A DNA stretch of 55,842 nucleotides from JAKJEP01 sp964580995 (GCA_964580995.1 CAZOMV010000026.1:1-55842), one strand, 5' to 3'; shown: positions 42,441 to 51,987, counted from the stretch's first letter. A program made the numbers and translations. Notes: generated by a model not told the origin, from the sequence alone.

Positions 42441-43954
42441 GGCTGGCCCTCCGTTTTGTCGGGTTGGTCGGGTTCGTCGGGAATGGTTTCCGTTTCCGGC
42501 TGGACCGGCTGGGTGGTATCGGGAGTATGGCAGCCGCTGCCGAGACACGAGGGGCTGTTTTTTTTATCGGGATCGTTCAGGGCGTGCATGAAGGCCGCCA
42601 GGTCTTCGCGATCCCGCTGGTTGCCCACAAAGGGCGGCATGAAGGTTTTCACTTTATCCAGTTCCTTCAGGGCATTGACCAGCATTTTGGGAGTCCACTG
42701 GTAAACCAGCGGCCGGATGCCGTTATAGCCGTCGATGCAGTGGCAGCGGAGGCACTGGGCGTCATAAATCCAGCGGCCGCGAACGGTGTCTTTGACTTGT
42801 TCGAGAGCGGCGTGGTTGAAGGTGAGAAAATCCTCATCGGTAAAGGGAACCTCGCCGGCGTCCTGCGGCCGGATGGCCCAGCGGGTAAAATTCAGGATGC
42901 TGGTATCGAATTTTTTGCCGGTGGGTTTTTGCAGAGAGGCAGCCTGCGATTTCAGCAGGCCGTTACTGTACATATGGTCCCAGATCAGGTAGGGTTTTCG
43001 CATTCCCTCGCGGACAAATTCACTGCTGCCGGTGGCGATCAGGGCGATGAGCAGCAACAGGAGGGCGGTTTCCAGATTCACGCTGCGCTTGCGGATAAGT
43101 ATCGCCAGATAGCTGAAAAAACCGATCAGGGTGGAGGCGGCCAGACTGAAAGCAAAGAGCAGCGTCATGGCGATCGCGCCGCCCTTGATGTAAAAGACCG
43201 ATTCCGCCGGCGCCGCGGCGAAATACCACCCAGCCGCCGGGATCATCAGAATCAGCGGCAGCAGAAATTTCCCCGCGTGCCTGATCACGGCATCACGCTG
43301 CTGGGGGGTATAACGCCGGGAGGCATTAACCAGCACCATGACAATCAGGGCCACGATGGCCAGACTCGAAATAGCCCGCAACAGCAGGGAAGGCCAGTAG
43401 GTGGGATTAAAAAGACCCGCCCAGAAATCAAACTGCATCGGTCGGACGGAACTGTCCAGCGAGTCCCCGGGGCTGAGCATGAAGGTGACAATCCCGTTGA
43501 TGACCACCAGGGTGAACAGGGCCGCCAGGGCATAGACCCAGCCGACCAGGCAATGGGCCGCGGGCGAGAGCCGGTCCCAGGTGTAATAGTAGATATAGGC
43601 CGCCGCCAGCTCGATCAGGAAGAAAACCCACTCGATGGCCCAGGCCCAGAGAAAAAGGTGAATCAGCAAACCGGTGGCGTCGGGACTGACCAGGGAGATA
43701 CTGAACCAGATGCCCACGCCGGTGACCGCCCCGCCGATAAAGGCCAGGATAATCAGCAGGCGGCTGTGATCGCGGAGGAACTGCCGCAGGGTGGGATTGT
43801 TTTGGCGGATGGAAAACGTTTCCGTCAGCGCATTGACGATCCCGGCCCCGATGGCGAAGTGGGCGATAAAGATATGAACGATGGCAATGATGGCGATGAC
43901 CATCGAGCCGCCCAGATACGGGACATTCCAAACCGGATAATCCATACGATACAC
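42437..43954 (-). CDS. Cytochrome bd-superfamily subunit fused to cytochrome c
   Basis: The protein has 505 residues. Residues 1-310 hold about eight membrane helices with CydA-like features: His27 and His32 in the first helix (VHIFIAHFAIGAG), GIWFSISLVSP (81-91) and REGMRKPYLIWDHMY (315-329), which resembles the region of the GRQPW motif. The quinol-binding Q-loop of true bd oxidase is absent. A C-terminal cytochrome c carries CLRCH (401-405) with Met439 (FMPPFVGN) as likely axial ligand. A further C-x4-C-H (470-476) might bind a second, non-standard heme. This is the layout of the 'OR-C/OR-N'-type families, which are expected to take electrons from cytochrome c rather than quinol. Oxygen, or another acceptor, cannot be decided here. 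Confidence 0.82.
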   Translation of the reverse strand: MYRMDYPVWNVPYLGGSMVIAIIAIVHIFIAHFAIGAGIVNALTETFSIRQNNPTLRQFLRDHSRLLIILAFIGGAVTGVGIWFSISLVSPDATGLLIHLFLWAWAIEWVFFLIELAAAYIYYYTWDRLSPAAHCLVGWVYALAALFTLVVINGIVTFMLSPGDSLDSSVRPMQFDFWAGLFNPTYWPSLLLRAISSLAIVALIVMVLVNASRRYTPQQRDAVIRHAGKFLLPLILMIPAAGWYFAAAPAESVFYIKGGAIAMTLLFAFSLAASTLIGFFSYLAILIRKRSVNLETALLLLLIALIATGSSEFVREGMRKPYLIWDHMYSNGLLKSQAASLQKPTGKKFDTSILNFTRWAIRPQDAGEVPFTDEDFLTFNHAALEQVKDTVRGRWIYDAQCLRCHCIDGYNGIRPLVYQWTPKMLVNALKELDKVKTFMPPFVGNQRDREDLAAFMHALNDPDKKNSPSCLGSGCHTPDTTQPVQPETETIPDEPDQPDKTEGQP

Positions 43955-44318
43955 CGCACCAAAAAATTAAGCGATCAGATCGAAACATAAATCGCAGATG
44001 AACCAACACGTCACTATATGCGGAAATTATAGGTCTGCCCTCCCGGAAATGCAACCGGGAACGTAAAAATTTATCAGAAAAGACGCCAGCGGCAAAAACT
44101 CGTCGCCCCCTTGTTATCGGGGCGCCAGAGCTATTTTTGGAAGTCCATATTGACTTTTGGCGTTTCCGTCAGAAAACCGCATTCCCCGCTGCGGTTGGAA
44201 AAGCTCAGGTGGAAGGTAGATTAAATCAGGTTAAGTCAGGCGGGGTAAATTGCCGAAAAGATCTACACAGAGTTACGGACGCATAGAAACCTGCCAGCCG
44301 AGGAATCAATAAGAAAAG
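43955..44318. other. Spacer between divergent genes with 91-bp repeat E
   Basis: The 91-bp repeat occupies 44081-44171. The rest includes ACCGGGA/TCCCGG pairs (about 44041-44061) just upstream of the oxidase genes. No clear promoter on either strand. Confidence 0.45.
44081..44171 (+). repeat. 91-bp structured repeat, copy E
   Basis: Between the divergent oxidase operon and the lipoprotein gene. This copy has GCGGCAAAAAC instead of GCGTCAAAAGC, weakening the inner end of the stem. The CCCC-n8-GGGG hairpin is kept. Confidence 0.88.
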
Positions 44319-45077
44319 ATGAAAACGAAACAGATGATTTTGACTACCGCGGGAGCCGGGATGATGTTATTAGTACTGGCAGGGGGGTTCGGCTGCCATA
44401 AGTCGATTCAAACCTACCAGGGGCAGGCCAAATCGCTGCCAGAGGTAGCCGTGCTGCGTACCTCCGAGGAAACCTGCCCGATAACCCGGATCGACGGGAT
44501 TTCGGTGGGGGAAGAATATGAGGCGGGTAACGAGTACCACCTTTTGCCGGGCAAACATACGATTCAGATTGTCAGTACGATCGGAGACTGTGATACCTAC
44601 TGCCGGATCGAATTTGCGGATGTAAAAAATGATTTTCGGGCCGGGTGGGTGTATGCGATTCTCCCGACCGATCTCCCGACCGAACCGGTCGAGCTGGCGG
44701 AGGAGTCCCAAGGCCAGGCATGGGCGCCGCGGCTGGCCGGGCAGGATAGGATGCTGGGTTTCGGGGGGGATTTCGGAAATAATTCCCAGCCGAAGGAGAG
44801 CGAGAAAACACCGCTCCGCGTAGTCGATCAGGGTGATGTGGTCTCTTTTGCGGCGGAACATCCCGATTATTTTAAAGATTCGCCGCTATGGAAAAAACTG
44901 CGGAAAGAGAACGGACTGCATCCCTCTCTTTTGGAGGGGATCAAACTGCAATTGGTGGCCTGGGGTTTCCTGAAATCGAACCCAACCGAGGTGCAGGAAC
45001 CGACCGCAATACCGCAACCAACCACAGAGCCGCAGCCGACTTTGGTGGCGGAAACGAAACCGGTCGAATCATTCTAA
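44319..45077 (+). CDS. Lipoprotein of unknown function
   Basis: The protein has 252 residues. The signal ends in a lipobox-like LAGGFGC (Cys26). Residues 38-115 look like a small beta domain: ITRIDGIS, then YHLLPGKHTIQIV, as in PEGA-like envelope domains, with a pair of cysteines in GDCDTYC. The C-terminal 40 residues are rich in P, T and E and probably disordered. It faces the oxidase operon across a 364-bp spacer. The ribosome binding site is weak. Confidence 0.75.
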   Translation: MKTKQMILTTAGAGMMLLVLAGGFGCHKSIQTYQGQAKSLPEVAVLRTSEETCPITRIDGISVGEEYEAGNEYHLLPGKHTIQIVSTIGDCDTYCRIEFADVKNDFRAGWVYAILPTDLPTEPVELAEESQGQAWAPRLAGQDRMLGFGGDFGNNSQPKESEKTPLRVVDQGDVVSFAAEHPDYFKDSPLWKKLRKENGLHPSLLEGIKLQLVAWGFLKSNPTEVQEPTAIPQPTTEPQPTLVAETKPVESF

Positions 45078-45116
45078 CCACACTTTTGCAAATCTTCAGA
45101 TTCTGATGGTTCCGGA

Positions 45117-45593
45117 TTATTCTATTTTGCCTGGGCTGACCGTTTCATCCAGCACCTTCCGGTATTTGTCCATGTCGTAGCTCAAAACCCATCGTTCCTT
45201 TTCCTGCCCCTCAACGAAGAGAATGACGGTGGGAAAATACGAGATGTCATAGCGTTCTTTGAGTTCCGGGGCTTTGACCACAAAATACGCCTCCATCAAT
45301 TTGAACCGGGCGAACGTGACCCGGTCCTGGTATTCCTCCGCCAACTTGACCAGTTTGGGGTCCAGAATCACGCAGGTGGGACATCCGTCTTTATAGAAGT
45401 CCACCAGAACCGGCTGTTTCGATTGCATGAGCAGCCGGTCAAAGTCATTCTGGTCTTCAAGCTGGTTGAGTGTCTGGCTGGAACATCCGCCCAGCCACAG
45501 GGATAAGAAAACCGCAGCCAACCGGACCGTTCCGCCTGTCTGTTTGAAGACCCGCCAAAGGGCTGATCCCCGCATCCTGCGAAAGTTTTTCAT
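45117..45593 (-). CDS. Thioredoxin-like lipoprotein
   Basis: The protein has 158 residues. The signal ends in a lipobox (LWLGGC, about Cys37). The redox site is C-P-T-C in LVDFYKDGCPTCVILDP, and the cis-Pro region is ISYFPTVILF. It would face the periplasm and is a good candidate client or partner of DsbD or of cytochrome c maturation. A basic extension precedes the hydrophobic stretch, so the start is uncertain (a second ATG lies 6 codons in). Confidence 0.87.
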   Translation of the reverse strand: MKNFRRMRGSALWRVFKQTGGTVRLAAVFLSLWLGGCSSQTLNQLEDQNDFDRLLMQSKQPVLVDFYKDGCPTCVILDPKLVKLAEEYQDRVTFARFKLMEAYFVVKAPELKERYDISYFPTVILFVEGQEKERWVLSYDMDKYRKVLDETVSPGKIE

Positions 45594-45917
45594 TTTTTCA
45601 CCATTGCGTTTGAGGAGATGGGCATTTCAGGCAAAGGTTATTATCCTTTTTGCTTTACATTCACGTCATACCCGGAAATGTAACGGTATGGGTTTATGGA
45701 TGCAAGAGTTTTTAGGACCGTCTTTACGATTTCTTTTCCCGGTTCCGGCGGTACGCGCAAACAATAGCTCCCTTCCAGATGGTTTAATCCGTACAGTTTA
45801 ACAGAAAAAAGCGGAATCTGCCCAGCCAAAAAGGTCCGGATAGTGGTTTTGCGGGTATTTACATGGTATAGTTGAGGTGAATCCATACAGGGCAAGAACG
45901 GAAAAGAGAGGTAGCCG
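45594..45917. other. Spacer without a supported gene
   Basis: A minus-strand open frame at 45641-46009 crosses into the next gene's region and has no ribosome binding site. TATAGT (45867-45872) may be a -10 box for the gene at 45918, but its -35 is poor. Confidence 0.4.
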
Positions 45918-46163
45918 ATGAAACGAAGCAGACGATGGGGAATGTTCAAGATGGTGCTGGCGTTTTTCGCCGGGGTCTTGACCACGCTGTACTTTCTGGT
46001 GCCCGGCAAATCCGGGCCGACGCTGCTGGTGAACGGGGACCGGCAGGTCCAGCTCGGCCAGTTGGGACTGGCCGGCGATAAGGTCGAGGAACTGAGCGAC
46101 CGGGCGATGGCCTACGCCTATCAGGCCAAAGACTATATCCAGGAGAGGATGCAGAAGAAATAG
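45918..46163 (+). CDS. Small single-pass membrane protein
   Basis: The protein has 81 residues. The basic N-terminus (MKRSRRWG) and one membrane segment (about 9-27, MFKMVLAFFAGVLTTLYFL) are followed by a 50-residue hydrophilic helical tail. GAGAGG lies upstream of the ATG. A strong terminator follows. The family is unknown to me. Confidence 0.65.
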   Translation: MKRSRRWGMFKMVLAFFAGVLTTLYFLVPGKSGPTLLVNGDRQVQLGQLGLAGDKVEELSDRAMAYAYQAKDYIQERMQKK

Positions 46164-46219
46164 ATAAAACGCAATAAACACAGGAATTTCCGTTAGCATG
46201 GCTAACGTATCCAATCCCG

Positions 46220-46250
46220 ACCCACCTCCTCCAGGTGGGTTTTTTATTTT
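46220..46250 (+). terminator. Intrinsic terminator after the small membrane protein gene
   Basis: ACCCACCT pairs perfectly with AGGTGGGT around CCTCC and is followed by TTTTTTATTTT. Confidence 0.92.
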
Positions 46251-46256
46251 CCGTTC

Positions 46257-46285
46257 TTGACAAAAGAGCAAAATGGGGCTAGAGT
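46257..46285 (+). promoter_or_regulatory. Probable promoter of the TetR-type regulator
   Basis: TTGACA (46257-46262), a 17-bp spacer and TAGAGT (46280-46285). The leader is about 20 bp. Confidence 0.6.
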
Positions 46286-46309
46286 AAACTTTCAGGTAAG
46301 GAATATTTT

Positions 46310-46900
46310 ATGGCAGGCGGACGAGGTCAACAAACGCGGGATGATATTTTACGGGCGGGGGCGCGGTTGTTTGCGCTGCATGGGTATTATCATACCAGCA
46401 TGAAGGAGATACTGGAGGCGGTGTCGTTGAGCAAGGGGGCGTTTTACCATCATTTCAAGAGCAAGGAGGATTTTGCCCGGGCCGTGGTGGCGCAGATGCG
46501 GGCGGAGTATGAGCAGGTCATGCAGGCATCGGCTGAGGCGGCGGCAGGGCAGCGGTTCGGGATGATGCTGGACCGGTTTGTGGAACTGAACGAGTCCGGC
46601 CAGTGGTATAACGGTCTTCTGCTCGCCCGGCTGATCCAGGAATCGCACCAGGGGGAAGGGGATCTTTCCGAAGAGGTTCTGGAGTTGGTTCGGTGGTTGA
46701 GGGATGATTGGCGGCAAATGCTGGTCGAGGGCCAGTCTGCCGGAATGGTACGGGAGGAGCTGGAAGCAGAAGTTTGTGCGGAAATGCTGGTATCCGTATG
46801 GCTGGGAGCCATCCCCTGCCGCGAACTGGAAGACGGTTTCGTTCATCTGAGCCGGATAGCCGGGCAGATTAAAAATCTGATCATGAAACAGCCCGGTTAG
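46310..46900 (+). CDS. TetR-family transcriptional regulator
   Basis: The protein has 196 residues, the usual length. The DNA-binding N-terminus reads TRDDILRAGARLFALHGYYHTSMKEI, then VSLSKGAFYHHFKSKEDF, the typical TetR helix-turn-helix. The C-terminal ligand domain is helical and of unknown specificity. No obvious target sits beside it: the next gene is on the opposite strand and is a large surface protein. Autoregulation at its own promoter is possible, but I see no palindrome there. Confidence 0.93.
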   Translation: MAGGRGQQTRDDILRAGARLFALHGYYHTSMKEILEAVSLSKGAFYHHFKSKEDFARAVVAQMRAEYEQVMQASAEAAAGQRFGMMLDRFVELNESGQWYNGLLLARLIQESHQGEGDLSEEVLELVRWLRDDWRQMLVEGQSAGMVREELEAEVCAEMLVSVWLGAIPCRELEDGFVHLSRIAGQIKNLIMKQPG

Positions 46901-46927
46901 AATTGCATCCGATTGCCAGGTAACACA

Positions 46928-46967
46928 CAAAAAAAGCCTCTGCCGATCCATTTCGACAGAGGCTTCT
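46928..46967 (-). terminator. Intrinsic terminator of the giant surface protein gene
   Basis: AGCCTCTG-CCGA and TCGA-CAGAGGCT pair around TCCATT. On the minus strand the stem is followed by seven T, so it serves the minus-strand gene. On the plus strand no T run follows. Confidence 0.85.
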
Positions 46968-46986
46968 CTGATTTGAATAAAATATC

Positions 46987-49900
46987 CTAGAGGAGATTCA
47001 CCGTAAAGTCGCCCCAGGTTTCTGCCGGGCTGGTCTTCCAGGTGTTGTTCTTGGCATCCCAGCTATAGCTCTTCTTGTCCGGCTGGGTTACCTTGATGGA
47101 TTTGAAGGTATCGCCGGCCAGGCCGTGATCCGTACCGCTGTTATTACGCTGGACACCAATCAGGGTAATGGCGCCCATGTTCGGAGCACTGATGTTGGTA
47201 TTGGCATAGGAATGCATACCATAGGAAGCATCGCCGTTCAACGCCTGGATGTTCTTTTTGCCGCCCATCTTGACCGAGCCGATGGAGGCGGTCGAGTTGG
47301 TAATCTGGCTGGCGGAGGTCGGCAGGCCGGTCACGCTGTTGCTGATACCGGCGGTAATGGTGCTGTCCACAATGGCCACCAGTTTGACGGCCTTGATACT
47401 GCCGGCCGTGCGGACCGAACCGTCCATCAGGCCGTTGACGGTCAGGGCCGACATGGTGGAGGCGGCATTGGAGAGGGTGGCATCCGCCATATAGTCACCG
47501 TCCAGCCCGCCTTTCTGGTCGCCCTTGGCTTCGAGTTTGTCGATGCTGGGGGCGGTGATGGTATCGGCGGTACTGTCATCCAGCCATTCGGCGAAGGTTA
47601 GCGAACCCAGAGCCGACAGGGAGGAGAAGGTTACATTTTTAATCTGATGGAAGCCGATCTTGCCTGGTTTGGCCGCTCCGATGGCCGCCCCGATCGAAAT
47701 CGGAATCTGTTTGCCGGTGGCCACGGCGTCGTTCATCAGCAGGCTGGCGACCGTGCCGACCGAGCTGAAGGAGTCGCCCAGGTTGGTCGTGCTGGCCTTG
47801 AGGTCGCCCAGGTCGCCGTCGCAGGTAATATCCTGAATGGTGGTCCCGCCGCCGTCGGTCTTGATGGCGACTTTGGATTTCAGGGTGGAATGGTTCAGGG
47901 TCATCAGGTTAAAGTTCGGGCCATCCAGTTCGCCATACCCTTCTCCGCCCATCGTAAAGGTGCAGGTTACCCCCAGGGCGTCATTGACGGTAAGTTTTAC
48001 GTTTTTACGGTCCATGATGCCGTCGCTGTTGTTGTCCCAGGTGCCGAACCGCCAGCGGACATTCATGTCCTCCGTGGTGGTATTATTGGCCAGGTTGGTT
48101 TCGGCGATGGAGGTGTCGGCGGCTTCCACTTTGGCAAAGAGGGTCATATCCGCCGGCAGCATGGTGGGCGGGATGGTATAGGTTTTCAGGACGTAGGCCT
48201 TGGAATCCTCGCCCGGATCCAGGCTGATGCTCTGGTTGGTCAGGCTGCCCATCAGGGTGTCGGTGGAGGTGTTCAGGGTGGCGTCCGCCGAGGCGTAGAA
48301 GTAGATGTTGACCGGCCCATCGGCGGTTTCCGTCCCTACGTTGGAGATGATAAACGAGAGGGTGAGTTTATCGCCGGGGACAACGATCGGGCCTTCGGTG
48401 AGGGTGAGGGACTTGGCCAGCAGGTCCGGCTGGGTATCTTCCTGCTCCTGGTTGCCGAAATTGAGGCTCAGGGTGCTGTCTTCACCCACGGTAACCGTAT
48501 AGGGGCCAGACGTGGCGGCATAGCCGGTGGGGACGACCTCGCGGATGACATAGGTTTCACCCTCCGTCAGGCCGGAGAAGGTATAGGAGCCGTCGGTGCC
48601 GGTGATCTGGAAAGGTTCGCCGGAGTCGAGGACCCCGTCTTCATCCAGATCGATATAGACCGTAACCCCGCCGAGGCCCGGCTCGGTATAGGTGGTCGAA
48701 CCGCCCGTTCCCGTGCCGGCCCCGCTGAAGACGTTCAGCAGTTCGTTGGTGGACGTGAAGATTTGCGCACCCGTATCAATTTGCTGTAAGGTGCTCAGCG
48801 TCGCGCCCGTCCCCACCCCGAAAGCCCGGACATTCGCGCCGGTGGCCTTGAGGGTGGTCACATCATCGGCATAATTCATATAGTTCGGCTCGCCGTCCGA
48901 AAGGAAAATCACGTTGGCATTGTTCGCCGAGGTGCTCAGATTGTTGTAAGCGGTCAGGGCGGACTGCAAAGCCTTTTCATAATCCGTCCCGCCGGAAGAG
49001 CTGAGGGTTTTCAAAGCCTCCACCACATCCAGCACGCTGTTATTGTTTTTGTCAGCGGAGGGAGTGGTATAATATTGAGTGCCGGCCGCCACCGGATCCA
49101 TATCCAGATTCGCCGCCGCACTGGAAAACGACACGATCGCCACATGGGCGCTATTCCCGAATCCCTGCACGATCAACTGCTGGTTCAGGGCGATAAAGCC
49201 GGCGATCTCCGCATCGAGAATGGTGTTGGCGACACCATTGTTATTGAGGTCGCCGACCGGCGTGCCGATGAAGCTGCTGGCGGTACTGCCGGAAACATCA
49301 ATAATAAAGATCGCATCCGGATCGCTCCCCTGGATCAGCCCGCCATCCCGGATCCCGTTGCCATTGAGATCATCGAACTTCGTGCCGGAAATCACCTCCG
49401 TCGAAAGATTGGACGGGATTTTTTCGTGATTGCCGAACAGCAGATCCGTGACATAAAGCCAGCCGTCCGCGGGGCTGATGGTTACCGTATGCCAGGCGGG
49501 GAAGTTGGGACTGCCCGGATAGGTCTGATACCAGTCGGCAGTCTGGACGACTTCGGCCACCCGGTAGGTGCCGCCATCTTCGCTTACCTCGAATTCAAAA
49601 TAGCCATCCGCATCCGTCAACGTCCATACTTCACCAAAATCCAGGGTTCCGTTGGCGTTGTCATCGAGGAAAATTTCCCAGTTTTCCAGGCCCGGCTCAC
49701 CCGGATCCCGCAGTCCGTCGCCATCGAGGTCGTTAAACTTCCAGCCGGAAATCGTAAAATCATCCGGGGTAACAGCGGCTTCGGGCATGTTGCCGATAGC
49801 CAGATTGGTCGAAGGCGTCGTCCCCATCACAATCGTATAAGGCCCCGACGTCTGCGTATAACCGCTGGGTACCACTTCGCGAACCACGTAGGTCTGCCCG

Positions 49901-51987
49901 TTGGCCAGGCCCGTAAAGGAGAAACTGCCGTCCGAAGCGGTAATCGTCGAGGGTTCCCCGGTGTTCAGCGAGCCATTATTATTCAGATCGAGGTAGATGG
50001 TGACACCCGCCATGCCGTTTTCGGTATAGCTGGTGGTCCCACCGCCGGTCCCGGCCCCGCTGAAGACATTGAGCAGTTCATTGGTCGAAGTAAAGATCGC
50101 CGCGGCCGTATCGATGGTTTGGAGCGTGGCCAGCGTCGCGCCAGTCCCCACCCCGAAGGCCCGCACATTCGCCCCGGTGGCCTTCAGCGTAGTAACATCG
50201 TCCGCGTAATTCTGGTAATTCGGCTCCCCGTCCGAAAGGAAGATCACGTTACCGTTGGCGGCGGAGGTGCCCATCGCCGTGATGGAATCCTTGGCCTTCT
50301 GCAGCGCCGGCTCATAATTCGTCCCGCTGATGGAATGCAAACTCCGAAGCATCTGCTCGACATAGGATGTGCCTGAACCATCCGCATTTAGTCCGGCGGA
50401 CGGATTGACATAAATCTGCGTGCCGGCAACCGAGGGATCCATGTCGATATTGGTGGCACTGTCCGAGAAGCTGACGATCGCCACTTTTCCGGTTGCGCCA
50501 AAACCTTGGGCGATGAGCTGGTTGTTGAGAGCGATAAAGCCGGCGATTTCGGCATCCAGAATCGTATCCGATGAACCATCACTGTTTAAATCTCCCACCG
50601 GCGTCCCCTTGAACCCGCCCGTCGTACTGCCCGACACATCAATGACAAACACCGCGTCCGGCTGCGTCCCCTGGATCAGCCCGCCGTCCCGGATCCCGTT
50701 GCCGTTGACATCGATAAACTTCACCCCGGAGATCGTGCCGCCCGATCCCCCGACCGTGATGGTGGAGGAAGCAAGGTTGTTGGCGAGATTGGCGTCATAT
50801 TCGTTGGCGGTGACGCTGGCCTGATTAACAATGGAACCAGGGGCCGTGGCAGTAACGGTAAGGGTAACGGTAGCAAAACCGGAAGCAGAGATCGAGCCTA
50901 ACGCGGCGGTGAGAGTATTGCCGGTGAAGGAGGTCGTACCCTGCGAGGACGTGGAGCTGACATAGGTCAGTCCGCTCGGAAGAATATCGCTGACAACCAC
51001 GCCGGTGGAGGATGCGGAGGCGTTCACGGTAAGGGTGTAGGAGAAGGTTTCGTTTTGTGCAGGGGAGGACTTGGAAGCGGTCTTGGTAATGGAAACGTCG
51101 GCGGCACTGGAAACGAAAGAGCCGCCGGCCAGAAATACAGCCGAGTCGAGGCTGCGGTCGCCGGCGTCGGCGATGGCCAGCTTGATATGAGTGCTTTGGC
51201 CCGGGGTCAGCCCGGTGGCGATCGCCTGCAGCACGGCGGTAAACCCGTCATACTGGATGGCGTACGGGCCGGCGCTCTGCCAGGAGCCGCCGGAATTGCT
51301 GGTTTCGTTAGCCCGGAAGTAGGTGCCGTTGTTGCTGCTGCTGGGAGCATCGACGCCGGATTTGCCGCGGTTGACGTTGTTGATCGAGACCGGTGTAGAG
51401 GTACCCGGGATCAGGGCAATGTTTTGGCCGTTGACGAAGAAGCCGAAGACATCATTATAGGAGCTATTGACATAATAGTTATACTCTTCGGAAGCGAAGA
51501 TATACTGAAAGCTCAGCGTGCTGGAATTGGGAACGAAGTCAAATTCAAGGATCGAGGCGTCATACGTGGTGTAGCCGGGGATGAGGGTATTGAGGTCGGT
51601 ATCGCCAGCGGGGGAAGTGGTCATGGATGCGGTTTTACCGTCCGTGTTGGGTGTTTGAGCGGCCAAGGAGATGTTCCCGGAGGCCAGAATAACCCCGCCA
51701 TCGATACCCAGGCCGCTGGACAATCCGCCGGTGAAGCTGCCCGCGGCAGAAAAATCACCGGTAAAAGTCACGTTGCTGACTGCTACGCCGCTGCCTACCA
51801 GGCTCTGCGCCAATTGCAGGGCGGTCAGGCTCGTCAGGTCCGTCACCCCCAGGCTCATCAGCAAGCGCGGTTCCAACTGCTCTAGCTGCATCGGCGACCG
51901 GGTGCGTTTCGTACCACCTGTTTTGGCCGTTACTCTTTTATTAGATGAAAAAGTACGTATTTTCCGGAAAACTTTCTGCAATGCCAT
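46987..51987 (-). CDS. Giant surface protein with duplicated VWA modules
   Basis: The protein has 1,666 residues. AAGGAG lies 7 bp upstream of the ATG. The N-terminus has the planctomycete LEPR-type motif (QLEQLEPRLLMS, about 33-44). Residues about 46-290 form a choice-of-anchor-L domain (VILASGNISLAAQ; FQYIFASEEYNYYVN). A DUF11 domain follows (about 293-410). Two modules of about 320 residues each then repeat: an SdrB-like start (FIDVNGNGIRDGG), a VWA domain (D-V-S-G-S and FLSDGEPNY..NYADDVTTLKATG) and a Cna-B/SdrD-like tail. They are separated by another SdrB unit (about 740-845). A CARDB domain (about 1195-1320) and a repetitive, probably beta-helical C-terminal part follow. It is probably a cell-surface adhesin. 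No sortase motif or dockerin is seen. Confidence 0.9.
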   Translation of the reverse strand: MALQKVFRKIRTFSSNKRVTAKTGGTKRTRSPMQLEQLEPRLLMSLGVTDLTSLTALQLAQSLVGSGVAVSNVTFTGDFSAAGSFTGGLSSGLGIDGGVILASGNISLAAQTPNTDGKTASMTTSPAGDTDLNTLIPGYTTYDASILEFDFVPNSSTLSFQYIFASEEYNYYVNSSYNDVFGFFVNGQNIALIPGTSTPVSINNVNRGKSGVDAPSSSNNGTYFRANETSNSGGSWQSAGPYAIQYDGFTAVLQAIATGLTPGQSTHIKLAIADAGDRSLDSAVFLAGGSFVSSAADVSITKTASKSSPAQNETFSYTLTVNASASSTGVVVSDILPSGLTYVSSTSSQGTTSFTGNTLTAALGSISASGFATVTLTVTATAPGSIVNQASVTANEYDANLANNLASSTITVGGSGGTISGVKFIDVNGNGIRDGGLIQGTQPDAVFVIDVSGSTTGGFKGTPVGDLNSDGSSDTILDAEIAGFIALNNQLIAQGFGATGKVAIVSFSDSATNIDMDPSVAGTQIYVNPSAGLNADGSGTSYVEQMLRSLHSISGTNYEPALQKAKDSITAMGTSAANGNVIFLSDGEPNYQNYADDVTTLKATGANVRAFGVGTGATLATLQTIDTAAAIFTSTNELLNVFSGAGTGGGTTSYTENGMAGVTIYLDLNNNGSLNTGEPSTITASDGSFSFTGLANGQTYVVREVVPSGYTQTSGPYTIVMGTTPSTNLAIGNMPEAAVTPDDFTISGWKFNDLDGDGLRDPGEPGLENWEIFLDDNANGTLDFGEVWTLTDADGYFEFEVSEDGGTYRVAEVVQTADWYQTYPGSPNFPAWHTVTISPADGWLYVTDLLFGNHEKIPSNLSTEVISGTKFDDLNGNGIRDGGLIQGSDPDAIFIIDVSGSTASSFIGTPVGDLNNNGVANTILDAEIAGFIALNQQLIVQGFGNSAHVAIVSFSSAAANLDMDPVAAGTQYYTTPSADKNNNSVLDVVEALKTLSSSGGTDYEKALQSALTAYNNLSTSANNANVIFLSDGEPNYMNYADDVTTLKATGANVRAFGVGTGATLSTLQQIDTGAQIFTSTNELLNVFSGAGTGTGGSTTYTEPGLGGVTVYIDLDEDGVLDSGEPFQITGTDGSYTFSGLTEGETYVIREVVPTGYAATSGPYTVTVGEDSTLSLNFGNQEQEDTQPDLLAKSLTLTEGPIVVPGDKLTLSFIISNVGTETADGPVNIYFYASADATLNTSTDTLMGSLTNQSISLDPGEDSKAYVLKTYTIPPTMLPADMTLFAKVEAADTSIAETNLANNTTTEDMNVRWRFGTWDNNSDGIMDRKNVKLTVNDALGVTCTFTMGGEGYGELDGPNFNLMTLNHSTLKSKVAIKTDGGGTTIQDITCDGDLGDLKASTTNLGDSFSSVGTVASLLMNDAVATGKQIPISIGAAIGAAKPGKIGFHQIKNVTFSSLSALGSLTFAEWLDDSTADTITAPSIDKLEAKGDQKGGLDGDYMADATLSNAASTMSALTVNGLMDGSVRTAGSIKAVKLVAIVDSTITAGISNSVTGLPTSASQITNSTASIGSVKMGGKKNIQALNGDASYGMHSYANTNISAPNMGAITLIGVQRNNSGTDHGLAGDTFKSIKVTQPDKKSYSWDAKNNTWKTSPAETWGDFTVNLL

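Noticed and set aside
45641..46009. 122-residue minus-strand frame
   Set aside because: It overlaps the small membrane protein gene, has no ribosome binding site, and most of its length is in a spacer.
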